Below the pieces are notes generated by a model. That model did no database searches, was not told the origin of the DNA, and saw nothing but the letters and a program-made list of their open reading frames with translations. From assembly GCF_008639165.1 (NCBI RefSeq), contig NZ_CP029197.1, forward strand, positions 6,638,001 to 6,702,000: 64,000 nt of DNA. The letters are read 5' to 3'. Source of the stretch: Streptomyces venezuelae ATCC 10712 (GTDB lineage Bacteria > Actinomycetota > Actinomycetes > Streptomycetales > Streptomycetaceae). Shown piece after piece: positions 24,163-33,308 of the stretch (position 1 is its first letter; each line of letters begins with the position of its first letter). The position numbers and the translations under genes were made by a program.

Positions 24163-25341
24163 ATGTCCGTCATCGAACTGGGGGAGTACGGCGCGGACTT
24201 CACCGCGAATCCGTACCCCTACTACGCGAAACTCCGCGAAGCGGGACCCGTCCACGAGGTCCGGATGCCCGACGGCTTCCAGTTCTGGCTGGTCGTCGGC
24301 CACGAGGAGGGGCGCGCCGCACTCGCCGACCCCCGGCTCGCCAAGTCCCCCTCCGTGATCGGCGTACGGCCGCCGGAGGAGGACATCATCGGCGTCCACC
24401 TCCTCGCCGCGGACGCGCCCGACCACACCCGGCTGCGCCGCCTGGTCACCGGTGAGTTCACCGGCCGTCGGGTGGAGGGCCTGCGCCCCCGCATCCAGCA
24501 GCTGACCACGGAGCTCGCCGACGCCATGGAACCGGCAGGCCGTGCCGACCTCGTCGACGCCTTCGCCTACCCGCTGCCGATCATCGTCATCTGCGAGCTC
24601 CTCGGCGTCCCCGCCGAGGACCGCGACACCTTCCGCCGCTGGTCGAACCAGCTGGTCACGCCCACCGGCGACCAGGAGTTCGGCCAGGCGATGGTGGACT
24701 TCGCGGCCTATCTCGACGCGCTCATCGAGGACAAGCGGGCCGCCGGACCCACCGACGACCTGCTCTCCGCCCTGATCACCGCCCGCGCCGAGGACGGCGA
24801 CCGGCTCTCCGGCCCCGAACTCCGCGCCATGGCCTATCTGCTGCTCATCGCGGGCCACGAGACCACCGTCAACCTGATCGCCAACACCGTCCGCAACCTG
24901 CTCACCCACCCCGAGCAGCTCGCGGCCCTCCGCGCCGACCCGGACCTCCTGGACGGGACGATCGAGGAGTCCCTGCGGTACGACGGACCGGTGGAGACCG
25001 GCACGTTCCGCTTCACCCGGGAGGCCGTCACCATCGGCGGGCGGGAGATCGCGGCGGGCCAGTACGTGCTCGTCGGCATCGGGGCGCTCGACCGCGACCC
25101 CGCCCGCTTCCCCGACCCCGACCGCTTCGACATCCGCCGGGACACCCGCGGCCACCTCGCCTTCGGCCACGGCATCCACTACTGCCTGGGCGCCCCGCTG
25201 GCCCGCCTGGAGGGCCGGATCGCCCTCCGTACCCTCCTCGACCGCTTCCCGGACCTGGAACTCGACCCGGAGGGCGAGCCCTGGGAATGGCTCCCCGGCC
25301 TCCTGATGCGCGGCGTCCGACACCTCCCGGTCAGGTGGTGA
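24163..25341 (+). CDS. Cytochrome P450 (class I bacterial type)
   Basis: A 392-aa soluble monooxygenase. Start ATG 24163 or the adjacent GTG 24160. The I-helix oxygen-binding motif is AGHETT (230-235), the K-helix ExxR is EESLR, and the heme loop is FGHGIHYCLGAPLAR with Cys341 as thiolate ligand. It resembles the CYP107 type from the general sequence, but the substrate is unknown. There is no ferredoxin next to it, so electrons must come from elsewhere, for example the ferredoxin at 49940-50161 or one off the window. Confidence 0.93.
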   Translation: MSVIELGEYGADFTANPYPYYAKLREAGPVHEVRMPDGFQFWLVVGHEEGRAALADPRLAKSPSVIGVRPPEEDIIGVHLLAADAPDHTRLRRLVTGEFTGRRVEGLRPRIQQLTTELADAMEPAGRADLVDAFAYPLPIIVICELLGVPAEDRDTFRRWSNQLVTPTGDQEFGQAMVDFAAYLDALIEDKRAAGPTDDLLSALITARAEDGDRLSGPELRAMAYLLLIAGHETTVNLIANTVRNLLTHPEQLAALRADPDLLDGTIEESLRYDGPVETGTFRFTREAVTIGGREIAAGQYVLVGIGALDRDPARFPDPDRFDIRRDTRGHLAFGHGIHYCLGAPLARLEGRIALRTLLDRFPDLELDPEGEPWEWLPGLLMRGVRHLPVRW

Positions 25342-25363
25342 CCGGCGCTCCAGGCACCCTCGC

Positions 25364-26368
25364 CTACCGCGACGGCACCTCGTCGACCCGCACCGGCCGC
25401 CGCTCCCGCCGCGAGGCCTCGCAGGCCTCGGCGATCCGCAGCGCCGCCAGGGCCTCACGTCCGTCGCAGGCGTTGGGGCCCTCGCCCCGGACCAGCCGGA
25501 CGAAGGCGTCGAGCTCCGCCTCGTACGCCGGGCCGAACCGCTCAAGGAAGCCCGGCCAGGGCTTCCCCGGCGGGGCCGGCGCCCACGGCTCCACCGAGAC
25601 GAGCGGGGTGCGGTCGTCCAGGCCCACCGCGATCTGGTCCCGGTCGCCCGCAAGCTCCATGCGGACGTCGTACCCGGCGCCGTTGCACCGGGTCGCCGTC
25701 GCCGTGACCAGCGTCCCGTCGTCCAGGGTGAGCAGCGCGGCGGCCGTGGACACGTCCCCGGCCTCCCGGAACATCGCGGGGCCCGCGTCCGAGCCCGTCG
25801 CGTACACCTCCGTCACCTCCCGCCCGGTCACCCAGCGCACGACGTCGAAGTCGTGCACCAGACAGTCCCGGAAGAGCCCGCCGGAGAGCGGCAGGTACGC
25901 GGCGGGCGGCGGCTCGGCGTCCGAGGTCGCCGCCCGTACGGTGTGCAGCCGGCCGAGCCGCCCCGAGCGCACCGCCTCCCGCGCCGCCCGGTACCCGGCG
26001 TCGAAGCGCCGCATGAACCCCAGCTGGAGCTCCGTCCCCGCCTCCGCCACAGCCGCGAGCGCCGCCGTCGTCCCCGGCACGTCCAGGGAGATCGGCTTCT
26101 CGCAGAAGGCCGGAAGACCGGCGGACGCCGCCCGCGCGATCAGCTGCGCGTGCGCGGCCGTCGCCGAGGCGATCACCACGGCGTCCAGGGCGTGCCCGAA
26201 CAGCGCCTCGACGTCCGGGGCCGCCACCGCGCCCAGCGCGCCCGCGACCCCGGCCGCCCGCGCGGCGTCCGCGTCCGCCACGACCAGCGACTCGACCTCC
26301 GGGTGGCGGGCCAGCACACCCGCGTGGAAGCTCCCGATCCGGCCCGTACCGATGAGTCCGATGCGCAT
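25364..26368 (-). CDS. Gfo/Idh/MocA-family oxidoreductase (inositol dehydrogenase-like)
   Basis: A 334-aa NAD(P)-dependent sugar or cyclitol dehydrogenase. The N-terminal Rossmann fold starts MRIGLIGTGRIGSFHA, with GLPAFCEKPISLD (EKP motif) at about 90-102 and the second-domain LVHDFDVVRWVTG containing the catalytic-type histidine and Asp (xxDxxxH-like arrangement). Myo-inositol 2-dehydrogenases look like this, but related sugars are possible. ATG 26368 follows GGTGGGG. It is divergent from the GntR regulator and sugar ABC operon, so it probably oxidises the imported substrate. Confidence 0.88.
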   Translation of the reverse strand: MRIGLIGTGRIGSFHAGVLARHPEVESLVVADADAARAAGVAGALGAVAAPDVEALFGHALDAVVIASATAAHAQLIARAASAGLPAFCEKPISLDVPGTTAALAAVAEAGTELQLGFMRRFDAGYRAAREAVRSGRLGRLHTVRAATSDAEPPPAAYLPLSGGLFRDCLVHDFDVVRWVTGREVTEVYATGSDAGPAMFREAGDVSTAAALLTLDDGTLVTATATRCNGAGYDVRMELAGDRDQIAVGLDDRTPLVSVEPWAPAPPGKPWPGFLERFGPAYEAELDAFVRLVRGEGPNACDGREALAALRIAEACEASRRERRPVRVDEVPSR

Positions 26369-26407
26369 GGCCCCACCGTGGAGGCCCCCGTCCCCGGTGT
26401 CAAGGAT

Positions 26408-26419
26408 TTGTCAGGACAA
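26408..26419. promoter_or_regulatory. TTGTCAGGACAA palindrome
   Basis: Perfect 5-bp arms around AG lie in the 100-bp gap between the divergent dehydrogenase and GntR genes. GntR/HutC-type regulators of Streptomyces often bind TTGTC-type inverted repeats, so autoregulation is likely; binding is inferred. Confidence 0.6.
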
Positions 26420-26468
26420 CCGGACGTCACGACTTCCCGTCATCAGCGCACCGGGCTACGCTCCCCCC

Positions 26469-27227
26469 GTGTCCAAGCAGTCCGGATCCGCCCTGCCCCC
26501 GCTCTCCGTGGACCGCACAAGCCCGGTCCCGCTCTACTTCCAGCTGGCCCGGCAGCTGGAGAGCGCCGTGGAGAACGGCACGCTGACCCCGGGCACCCTC
26601 CTCGGCAACGAGATCGACCTCGCCACCCGCCTCGGCCTCTCCCGCCCCACCGTCCGCCAGGCCATCCAGACCCTCGTCGACAAGGGCCTCCTCGTCCGCC
26701 GCCGGGGCGTCGGCACCCAGGTCGTGCACAGCACCGTCCGCCGCCCCCTGGAACTGAGCAGCCTCTACGACGACCTGGACGCCGCCGGACAGCTCCCCGC
26801 CACCCGGGTCCTGGTCGACCGCCTCGAACCCGCCACCGGCGAGGTCGCCGCCGCCCTGCGGGTCCCCGAGGGCAGCGAGGTCCGCTACCTCGAACGGCTC
26901 CGCACCGCGCACGGCGAACCCATGGCGTACCTGCGCAACCACCTGCCCGCCGGGCTCGTCGACCCGGGCACCGAACGCCTGGAGACCACCGGCCTCTACC
27001 GGCTGCTCCGCTCCGCCGCGGTCACCCTGCACAGCGCCCGCCAGGCCGTCGGCGCCCGCGCCGCGACCGCCGCAGAGGCGGCGCTGCTCGACGAGCGGGA
27101 GGGCGCCCCGCTCCTGACGATGGAACGCGTCACCTTCGACGACACCGGCCGCCCCGTCGAGTACGGCTCCCACCTCTACCGCGCCGACCGCTACTCCTTC
27201 GAGTTCCAGCTGATGGTCCGTCCGTAA
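26469..27227 (+). CDS. GntR/HutC-family transcriptional regulator
   Basis: A 252-aa regulator. I chose GTG 26469 (VSKQSGSALPPLSVDR); the frame is open much further upstream but overlaps the divergent dehydrogenase. The N-terminal winged helix reads PVPLYFQLARQLESAVENG, then LATRLGLSRPTVRQAIQTLV and GLLVRRRGVGTQV. The C-terminal UTRA ligand domain (about 90-250) ends VEYGSHLYRADRYSFEFQLM, typical for sugar- or phosphosugar-sensing members. It precedes the sugar ABC operon by 99 bp and is its likely repressor. Confidence 0.92.
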   Translation: MSKQSGSALPPLSVDRTSPVPLYFQLARQLESAVENGTLTPGTLLGNEIDLATRLGLSRPTVRQAIQTLVDKGLLVRRRGVGTQVVHSTVRRPLELSSLYDDLDAAGQLPATRVLVDRLEPATGEVAAALRVPEGSEVRYLERLRTAHGEPMAYLRNHLPAGLVDPGTERLETTGLYRLLRSAAVTLHSARQAVGARAATAAEAALLDEREGAPLLTMERVTFDDTGRPVEYGSHLYRADRYSFEFQLMVRP

Positions 27228-27272
27228 CCCGGGGCGGCCCCCCTGCCGAGCCGTACGACCCGCATGACCGAT

Positions 27273-27296
27273 ACTGCAATGCACGACTGCAATGCA
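27273..27296. promoter_or_regulatory. Direct repeat ACTGCAATGCA before the sugar operon
   Basis: ACTGCAATGCA at 27273-27283 and 27286-27296 (13-bp period) is followed by TGCATGCA at 27293-27300. It lies about 30-54 bp before the GTG of the binding-protein gene, where an operator or the GntR target could be. It is AT-richer than the surroundings. Confidence 0.55.
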
Positions 27297-27326
27297 TGCA
27301 AAGGACACAAAGGAGGGCACGGCCTC

Positions 27327-28346
27327 GTGACCAGGCTTCGGACAGGAGGGGTACGCGCCGTCGTCGGCGCCGTGCTCGCGCTCGCACTCACAGGGGCGCT
27401 CGCCGGGTGCAGCAGCACCGGCGGAAAGCGGGCCGAGGACGCCCGCAAGGCCGCCGAGGCCCAGGGCAGGGCGGCCGTCGACACCCCCCGCTGGACCGTC
27501 GCCATGGTGACCCACTCGGGCGACGGCGACACCTTCTGGGACATCGTCCAGAAGGGCGCCAAGCAGGCCGCCGCCAAGGACAACATCAACTTCCTGTACG
27601 CCCACAGCGACGAGGCCCAGCAGCAGGCGCAGCTGATCGACTCGTACGTCGCCAAGGGCGTCGACGGACTGATCGTCACCCTCGCGAAGCCCGACGCCAT
27701 GAAGGCCGCCGTCGAGAAGGCCGTCAAGGCCGGCATCCCGGTGATCACCGTGAACTCGGGCGCCGAGCAGTCCAAGGCCTACGGCGCCCTCACCCACATC
27801 GGCCAGGACGAGACCGTCGCCGGCGAGGCCGTCGGCGAGGAACTCGACAAGCGCGGCAAGAAGAAGGCGCTCTGCGTCCTGCACGAGCAGGGCAACGTCG
27901 GCCACGAACAGCGCTGCGCCGGAACGAAGAAGACCTTCGGCGGCGAACTGGTCAACCTCTACGTCGACGGCACCAATATGCCCGACGTGAAGGCCTCCAT
28001 CGAGGCCAAGCTCCAGTCCGACAAGGACGTCGACGCCGTCGTCACCCTCGGCGCCCCCTTCGCCGACGCCGCCGTCCAGGCCGCGAAGAGCGCCGGGAGC
28101 AAGGCCGAGATCGACACCTTCGACCTCAACGCCAAGGTCGCCACCGCCCTCCAGGCCGGCACCCTCGGCTTCGCCGTCGACCAGCAGCCCTACCTCCAGG
28201 GCTACGAGGCCGTCGACCTGATCTGGCTCTACCGCTACAACGCCAACGTCCTCGGCGGCGGCAAGCCGGTCCTCACCGGCCCGCAGATCATCACCAAGGA
28301 CGACGCCGCCAAGCTCGTCGAGTACGCGGAGCGTGGCACCCGATGA
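27327..28346 (+). CDS. Sugar ABC transporter substrate-binding lipoprotein
   Basis: A 339-aa type I periplasmic binding protein for ribose/inositol-like sugars, anchored outside the membrane. GTG 27327 is chosen because AAAGGAGG precedes it; an ATG at 27264 is poor. The lipobox is LAGC with Cys28. The mature part shows VAMVTHSGDGDTFWDIVQKG, DGLIVTLAKPDAMKAAVEKA, IPVITVNSG, GQDETVAGEAVGEEL and a C-terminal QQPYLQGYEAVDLIW, all typical of the RbsB/LacI-type fold. Its stop overlaps the permease start. The sugar is not identifiable from sequence. Confidence 0.93.
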   Translation: MTRLRTGGVRAVVGAVLALALTGALAGCSSTGGKRAEDARKAAEAQGRAAVDTPRWTVAMVTHSGDGDTFWDIVQKGAKQAAAKDNINFLYAHSDEAQQQAQLIDSYVAKGVDGLIVTLAKPDAMKAAVEKAVKAGIPVITVNSGAEQSKAYGALTHIGQDETVAGEAVGEELDKRGKKKALCVLHEQGNVGHEQRCAGTKKTFGGELVNLYVDGTNMPDVKASIEAKLQSDKDVDAVVTLGAPFADAAVQAAKSAGSKAEIDTFDLNAKVATALQAGTLGFAVDQQPYLQGYEAVDLIWLYRYNANVLGGGKPVLTGPQIITKDDAAKLVEYAERGTR

Positions 28347-29395
28347 GTTCCCCCACGGGCGCGCCGGGCATCGACCACGTCGACGAGCGGCTCCTGCGCA
28401 CCACCCCGCTGAAGAAGCTGCTCGCCCGCCCGGAGCTCGGCTCGGTCGTCGGCGCGGTCGCCGTCTTCGTCTTCTTCGCGGTCGTCGCCGACAGCTTCCT
28501 GAAGCCCTCCAGCCTCGGGACCGTCCTCTACGCGGCCTCCACCATCGGCATCATGGCCGTCCCCGTCGCGCTGCTCATGATCGGCGGCGAGTTCGACCTG
28601 TCCGCCGGTGTCCTGGTCACCAGCTCCGCCCTGGTCTCCTCGATGTTCAGCTACCAGATGACGGCGAACGTCTGGGTCGGCGTCGGCGTCTCGCTGCTCG
28701 TCACCCTGGCCATCGGCGTCTTCAACGGCTTCATGCTGACCCGTACGAAACTGCCCAGCTTCATCATCACGCTCGGCACCTTCCTCATGCTGACCGGCCT
28801 GAACCTCGGCCTCACCAAGCTGATCAGCGGCACCGTCTCCACCAAGACCATCGCCGACATGGAGGGCTTCTCCTCCGCCCGCAAGCTCTTCGCCTCCCAG
28901 CTGACCATCGGCGGCGTCGAGTTCAAGGTCACCATCCTGTGGTGGCTCGGCCTGGTCGCGCTCGCCACCTGGATCCTGCTCCGCACCCGCTTCGGCAACT
29001 GGATCTTCGCCGTCGGCGGCGGCGCCGACGCGGCCCGCGCGGTCGGCGTCCCCGTCTACCGCACGAAGATCGGCCTCTACATGGGCGTGGCCTTCTGCGC
29101 CTGGATCTCCGGCCAGCACCTGCTGCTCTCCTTCGACGTCGTCCAGTCCGGCGAAGGCGTCGGCAACGAGCTGATCTACATCATCGCGGCCGTCATCGGC
29201 GGCTGTCTGATCACCGGCGGATACGGCTCCGCCATCGGCTCGGCGGTCGGCGCGCTGATCTTCGGCATGACCAGCAAGGGCATCGTGTACGCCGAGTGGA
29301 ACCCGGACTGGTTCAAGTTCTTCCTGGGAGCGATGCTCCTCCTGGCGACCCTGCTGAACGCCTGGATCCGCAAGCGCGTGGAGGCCACCAAGTGA
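28343..29395 (+). CDS. Sugar ABC transporter permease (RbsC type)
   Basis: A 350-aa membrane protein with about nine helices of the ribose-type (BPD_transp_2) permease family. ATG 28343 overlaps the stop of the binding-protein gene (ATGA). The family pattern IGGEFDLSAGVLVTSSALV is clear, as are FIITLGTFLML and GAVIGG-like IAAVIGGCLITGGYGSAIGS. A GTGA overlap links its end to the ATPase. It forms the channel for the sugar bound by the upstream lipoprotein. Confidence 0.94.
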   Translation: MSSPTGAPGIDHVDERLLRTTPLKKLLARPELGSVVGAVAVFVFFAVVADSFLKPSSLGTVLYAASTIGIMAVPVALLMIGGEFDLSAGVLVTSSALVSSMFSYQMTANVWVGVGVSLLVTLAIGVFNGFMLTRTKLPSFIITLGTFLMLTGLNLGLTKLISGTVSTKTIADMEGFSSARKLFASQLTIGGVEFKVTILWWLGLVALATWILLRTRFGNWIFAVGGGADAARAVGVPVYRTKIGLYMGVAFCAWISGQHLLLSFDVVQSGEGVGNELIYIIAAVIGGCLITGGYGSAIGSAVGALIFGMTSKGIVYAEWNPDWFKFFLGAMLLLATLLNAWIRKRVEATK

Positions 29396-30186
29396 CGACC
29401 GAAGCCCCCGCGCTCGTCGAGCTCGACGACGTCAGCAAGTACTACGGCAACATCCGCGCCCTCGAAGAGGTCTCCCTGGAGGTCCGCTCCGGCGAGATCA
29501 CCTGCGTCCTCGGCGACAACGGCGCCGGCAAGTCCACCCTCATCAAGATCGTCGCCGGCCTGCACCGGCACGACGCCGGCACCTTCCGCGTCGAGGGCGA
29601 GGAGGTCACCCTCGCCAACCCGCGCGACGCCCTCGACCGGGGCATCGCCACCGTCTACCAGGACCTCGCCGTCGTCCCGCTCATGCCCGTCTGGCGGAAC
29701 TTCTTCCTCGGCTCCGAGCCCACCAAGGGCTCCGGTCCCTTCAAGCGGCTCGACGTCGGCCTGATGCGGCGGACCACCCGCGAGGCGCTGCTCCGCATGG
29801 GCATCGACCTGCGCGACGTCGACCAGCCCATCGGCACCCTGTCCGGCGGCGAGCGCCAGTGCGTGGCCATCGCCAGGGCCGTCCACTTCGGCGCCAAGGT
29901 CCTCGTCCTCGACGAGCCGACCGCCGCGCTCGGCGTCAAGCAGTCCGGCGTCGTCCTGAAGTACGTCGCCGCCGCCCGCGACCAGGGCCTCGGCGTGGTC
30001 CTCATCACCCACAACCCACACCACGCCTACCTCGTCGGCGACCGGTTCGTCCTGCTCAAGCGCGGAGTCATGGCCGGCAGCCACACCAAGGGCTCCGTCA
30101 CGCTCGACGAGTTGACCCGGCAGATGGCCGGCGGCACCGAGCTCGAGGACCTCCGCCACGAACTGGAGCGGCCCTCCGGACCGTGA
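29392..30186 (+). CDS. Sugar ABC transporter ATP-binding protein (single NBD)
   Basis: A 264-aa ATPase. GTG 29392 overlaps the permease stop. Walker A GDNGAGKST, Q-loop VYQDLAVVPLM, signature LSGGERQ, Walker B VLVLDEPTAALG and H-loop VVLITHNPHH are present. Unlike RbsA it has only one nucleotide-binding domain, the usual form in many actinobacterial sugar importers. It energises the permease, probably as a homodimer. The ROK kinase follows after 56 bp. Confidence 0.94.
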   Translation: MTTEAPALVELDDVSKYYGNIRALEEVSLEVRSGEITCVLGDNGAGKSTLIKIVAGLHRHDAGTFRVEGEEVTLANPRDALDRGIATVYQDLAVVPLMPVWRNFFLGSEPTKGSGPFKRLDVGLMRRTTREALLRMGIDLRDVDQPIGTLSGGERQCVAIARAVHFGAKVLVLDEPTAALGVKQSGVVLKYVAAARDQGLGVVLITHNPHHAYLVGDRFVLLKRGVMAGSHTKGSVTLDELTRQMAGGTELEDLRHELERPSGP

Positions 30187-30242
30187 CGGACGCGCCGCGA
30201 TCACACGGCCCCTTCACACCCCACCTGGCAGAATCGGAGCCG

Positions 30243-31418
30243 ATGAGTACCTACCGTGACCTCGCCCACCGGGGATCGGCCCGGGGCACCGTGCTGCGGA
30301 CCGTCGGCACCCGGGAGCGGCGCTCCCACCTGACGGCGCCCCGGGTGCCGACCGTCGGCATCGACATCGGCGGTACGAAGGTGATGGCCGGTGTCGTCGA
30401 CGCCGACGGCAACATCCTGGAGAAGCTCCGCACGGAGACCCCGGACAAGTCCAAGAGCCCCAAGGTCGTCGAGGACACCATCGTCGAACTCGTCCTCGAC
30501 CTCTCCGACCGGCACGACGTGCACGCCGTCGGCATCGGCGCGGCCGGCTGGGTCGACGCCGAGCGCGCCACCGTCCTGTTCGCCCCGCACCTCGCCTGGC
30601 GCAACGAACCCCTCCGCGACGCCCTCCAGGGCCGCCTCGCCGTCCCCGTCATGGTCGACAACGACGCGAACACCGCCGCCTGGGCCGAATGGCGCTTCGG
30701 CGCCGGACGCGGCGAGGACCACCTGGTCATGATCACCCTCGGCACCGGAATCGGCGGCGCCATCCTCGAGGGCGGCCAGGTCAAGCGCGGCAGGTACGGC
30801 GTGGCCGGCGAGTTCGGGCACATGCAGGTCGTCCCCGGCGGACACCGCTGCCCCTGCGGCAACCGCGGCTGCTGGGAGCAGTACAGCTCCGGCAACGCCC
30901 TGGTCCGCGAGGCCCGCGAGCTGGCCGCCGCCGACTCCCCGGTCGCGCACGGGATCATCGAACGGGTCAAGGGCAACGTCCCCGAGATCACCGGACCGCT
31001 CATCACCGAGCTCGCCCGCGAGGGCGACGCCATGTGCATCGAGCTCTTCCAGGACATCGGCCAGTGGCTCGGCGTCGGCATCGCCAACCTCGCCGCCGCC
31101 CTCGACCCCTCCTGCTTCGTCATCGGCGGCGGCGTCTCGGCCGCCGACGACCTCCTCATCGGCCCCGCGCGGGACGCCTTCCGCCGCCACCTCACCGGCC
31201 GCGGCTATCGCCCCGAGGCCCGCATCACCCGCGCCCAGCTCGGCCCCGAGGCGGGCATGGTCGGCGCCGCCGACCTCGCCCGGCTCGTCGCCCGCCGCTT
31301 CCGCCGCGCCAACCGGCGCCGCGTCGAGCGGTACGAACGGTACGAGCGCTACGCCCAGGCCCTGCGCAACGGGACCTCGGGCCGGACCCCCCGTACCCCC
31401 GAGGACCCGCCTTCATGA
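30243..31418 (+). CDS. ROK-family sugar kinase (glucokinase-like)
   Basis: A 391-aa kinase. ATG 30243 follows CGGAG. After a roughly 35-residue basic extension, GIDIGGTK (39-46) starts the ATP-binding fold. VDNDANTAAWAEW includes the catalytic Asp, and GHMQVVPGGHRCPCGNRGCWEQ carries the ROK zinc motif (CPCGNRGCWE). No DNA-binding domain is present, so it is an enzyme rather than a ROK repressor. It probably phosphorylates the imported sugar or the glucose released from it. It shares four bases with the next gene and lies in the ABC operon. Confidence 0.92.
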   Translation: MSTYRDLAHRGSARGTVLRTVGTRERRSHLTAPRVPTVGIDIGGTKVMAGVVDADGNILEKLRTETPDKSKSPKVVEDTIVELVLDLSDRHDVHAVGIGAAGWVDAERATVLFAPHLAWRNEPLRDALQGRLAVPVMVDNDANTAAWAEWRFGAGRGEDHLVMITLGTGIGGAILEGGQVKRGRYGVAGEFGHMQVVPGGHRCPCGNRGCWEQYSSGNALVREARELAAADSPVAHGIIERVKGNVPEITGPLITELAREGDAMCIELFQDIGQWLGVGIANLAAALDPSCFVIGGGVSAADDLLIGPARDAFRRHLTGRGYRPEARITRAQLGPEAGMVGAADLARLVARRFRRANRRRVERYERYERYAQALRNGTSGRTPRTPEDPPS

Positions 31419-31993
31419 CCCTGCCCCACCCGTCCGGCCCGCCGCCCGAACCCCAGGGGAAGCTCCCCGAGGACCGTCGGCACATGATCCGCCGCCGCTG
31501 GCTCACGGCCGTCATCATCGTGCTGCTCGTGGGCATCCCGGCCGGCTACCTCGTGATCTCCGCCGGACAGAGCCGTGACAGCGGCCGCGACAAGGAACGC
31601 GAGTCCTCGGCCGCCGGCCTCCAGGCGAACTGGCCCTCGCTGATGAAGCGCCGGGTCTTCGAGGTCCCGGTCCCCGCCGGGGCCTGGGACGTCGCCTACT
31701 ACGAGACCAGCAACTGGAAGACCAGCAGGCTGTACGTCCAGTTCACGACGACCGCCACCGGCCTCGACACCTTCCTGGCCGAGTCCGGCACCTCCCGCGC
31801 GGCCCTCACGTCGGGCCGCATCACCGTCGCGGAGCGGGACGCCGACATCGCGGGCTGGAAGTTCGTCGAGGGCATGAACTGGGCGGGCACGACGGTCAAG
31901 CGCGAGGAGCCGCGCCCGGCGACCGACATCACGGTCGACCTCACCGAGCCCGCCTTCCCGCGCGTGTACGCGGTGTCGACGACGAGCCCCTGA
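31415..31993 (+). CDS. Membrane-anchored hypothetical protein
   Basis: A 192-aa protein, ATG 31415 overlapping the ROK kinase stop (ATGA). A basic N-terminus (DRRHMIRRRWL) leads into one helix at about residues 29-47 (TAVIIVLLVGIPAGYLVI), and the rest is predicted outside: a mixed alpha/beta domain with no cysteines (FEVPVPAGAWDVAYYETS, VQFTTTATGLDTFLAE). Its coupling to the sugar operon suggests co-expression, but a functional link is unproven. The family is not recognised. Confidence 0.75.
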   Translation: MTLPHPSGPPPEPQGKLPEDRRHMIRRRWLTAVIIVLLVGIPAGYLVISAGQSRDSGRDKERESSAAGLQANWPSLMKRRVFEVPVPAGAWDVAYYETSNWKTSRLYVQFTTTATGLDTFLAESGTSRAALTSGRITVAERDADIAGWKFVEGMNWAGTTVKREEPRPATDITVDLTEPAFPRVYAVSTTSP

Positions 31994-32034
31994 GAGCGGG
32001 CAGGGTCTCCGGCCGGCACCGGCCGCCGGGCGTC

Positions 32035-33303
32035 TCAGCGGCAGTCGCGCCGGTCGGCCGAGCGGGCCATGAACTGCCGGTGCGTCCGGACCATGTCCCG
32101 CTCCTGCCCCGGCGTCATCCCCTCCAGGCGGACCCGGCCCGCCGCCTCCGCCCCGGGGTGGGCGAAGAGGAACAGCAGCCGGGGGAAGTGCGTCAGGAGC
32201 GCGTCGACCAGGCGCGCGTCCGGCGGCTGCCGGAGCACGACGGTGAACGGCCCCGACTCCGCCTCGTGGCGGGCCAGCTCGCCGCTCAGCTCGTCGTCCC
32301 CGCACCCCGAGTCCAGATAGAACTCCTCGATCAGCAGCGCGCGGATGTCCGCCACGATCCCCTCGACGTACCCCGGCACGTCGAGGCGCGGCCCCGGCCT
32401 GCACACCGTCCACGGCTCGGGCGTCTCGCTCGCCCTGCGGACGTACATGTCGGGTGTCTCCCCCAGCTCGGCCGGGAGCAGCGCGACCCGCTCGCCGGCA
32501 CCCAGCGCCACCCCGCGCAGCCGCTCGGCGTCGGTCTTCGGCACCCGGGCGTAGGGCACGACCACATCGACGATGTCCGCCCGTTCCGTGGCCTGCCTGA
32601 CCTGCGGGAGGAGACCCTTCAGCGCGACCCGCATCGGGCAGGCGTCTCCCGGGCCCCGCACCGGGCGCTCGGTGAGGAGCCCCTGGGCGACCCGGTGGCG
32701 GGAGTGGTCGGTCGCATGGGCCAGGGTCGGGACGCCGAGGACCGTAGCGGCCTCCTCGAGAACGACGGACGGGACGTCGGACATCCGGCCGGCGACGAAC
32801 GCGGTGACCTCGGGGTACGGCACCGCGCCGAGCCGCTCGGCCAGGGGGAGGAGACTGGCGGCGATCTTCGGCGGCGGCTTCGCCGGTCCGGCCTTGGCGG
32901 ACCAGTCGACCATGTCGAAGCGGCCGAGGTTCAGCTTCTTGAGCCCGCTGTCGGCGAGGTGGCTGCGCCGTACGCCGGGCAGGAGGACGGGAAGTATCAG
33001 GAACGCGTCCTCGCTCGCCACCTTCCGCGCGGTGGCGACGATCGCCTCCTCCAGCACGTAGTGCGAGACCAGGGCGTGGGGGGAGATCAGGATGACCATC
33101 CCGTGGGAGGTCATGATCTCCTTGAGGACCTCCTGGTGCCACTCGTCGCCGCCGTTCAGGAACGCCCTGTCGACCACGGGGTCGAAGCCGCTGTCCTTGA
33201 GGTGGCTCTCCAGCGACTCCAGATAGCGCCGGCACTGGCAGCCGCTCTCGACGGTGCACTTGGAGGAGCTGTGACTGAGGAAGATCCGAGGACGACGTAC
33301 CAC
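32035..33303 (-). CDS. TIR-domain protein, last gene of the conflict operon
   Basis: A 422-aa soluble protein starting at GTG 33303, five bases after the stop of the propeller gene. The N-terminal TIR domain (about 1-125) opens VVRRPRIFLSHSSSK and contains HGMVILISPHALVSHYVLEE, where Glu85/86 occupies the position of the catalytic glutamate of NAD-cleaving TIRs. A CxxC-like CQC (22-24) in place of the usual loop is odd. The C-terminal 270 residues (RVALKGLLPQVRQATERADI, GYVEGIVADIRALLIEEF, HFPRLLFLFAHPG) are unrecognised and may sense or bind a partner. A role as NADase effector is inferred from the family. Confidence 0.85.
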   Translation of the reverse strand: MVRRPRIFLSHSSSKCTVESGCQCRRYLESLESHLKDSGFDPVVDRAFLNGGDEWHQEVLKEIMTSHGMVILISPHALVSHYVLEEAIVATARKVASEDAFLILPVLLPGVRRSHLADSGLKKLNLGRFDMVDWSAKAGPAKPPPKIAASLLPLAERLGAVPYPEVTAFVAGRMSDVPSVVLEEAATVLGVPTLAHATDHSRHRVAQGLLTERPVRGPGDACPMRVALKGLLPQVRQATERADIVDVVVPYARVPKTDAERLRGVALGAGERVALLPAELGETPDMYVRRASETPEPWTVCRPGPRLDVPGYVEGIVADIRALLIEEFYLDSGCGDDELSGELARHEAESGPFTVVLRQPPDARLVDALLTHFPRLLFLFAHPGAEAAGRVRLEGMTPGQERDMVRTHRQFMARSADRRDCR

Positions 33304-33308
33304 CGGCG

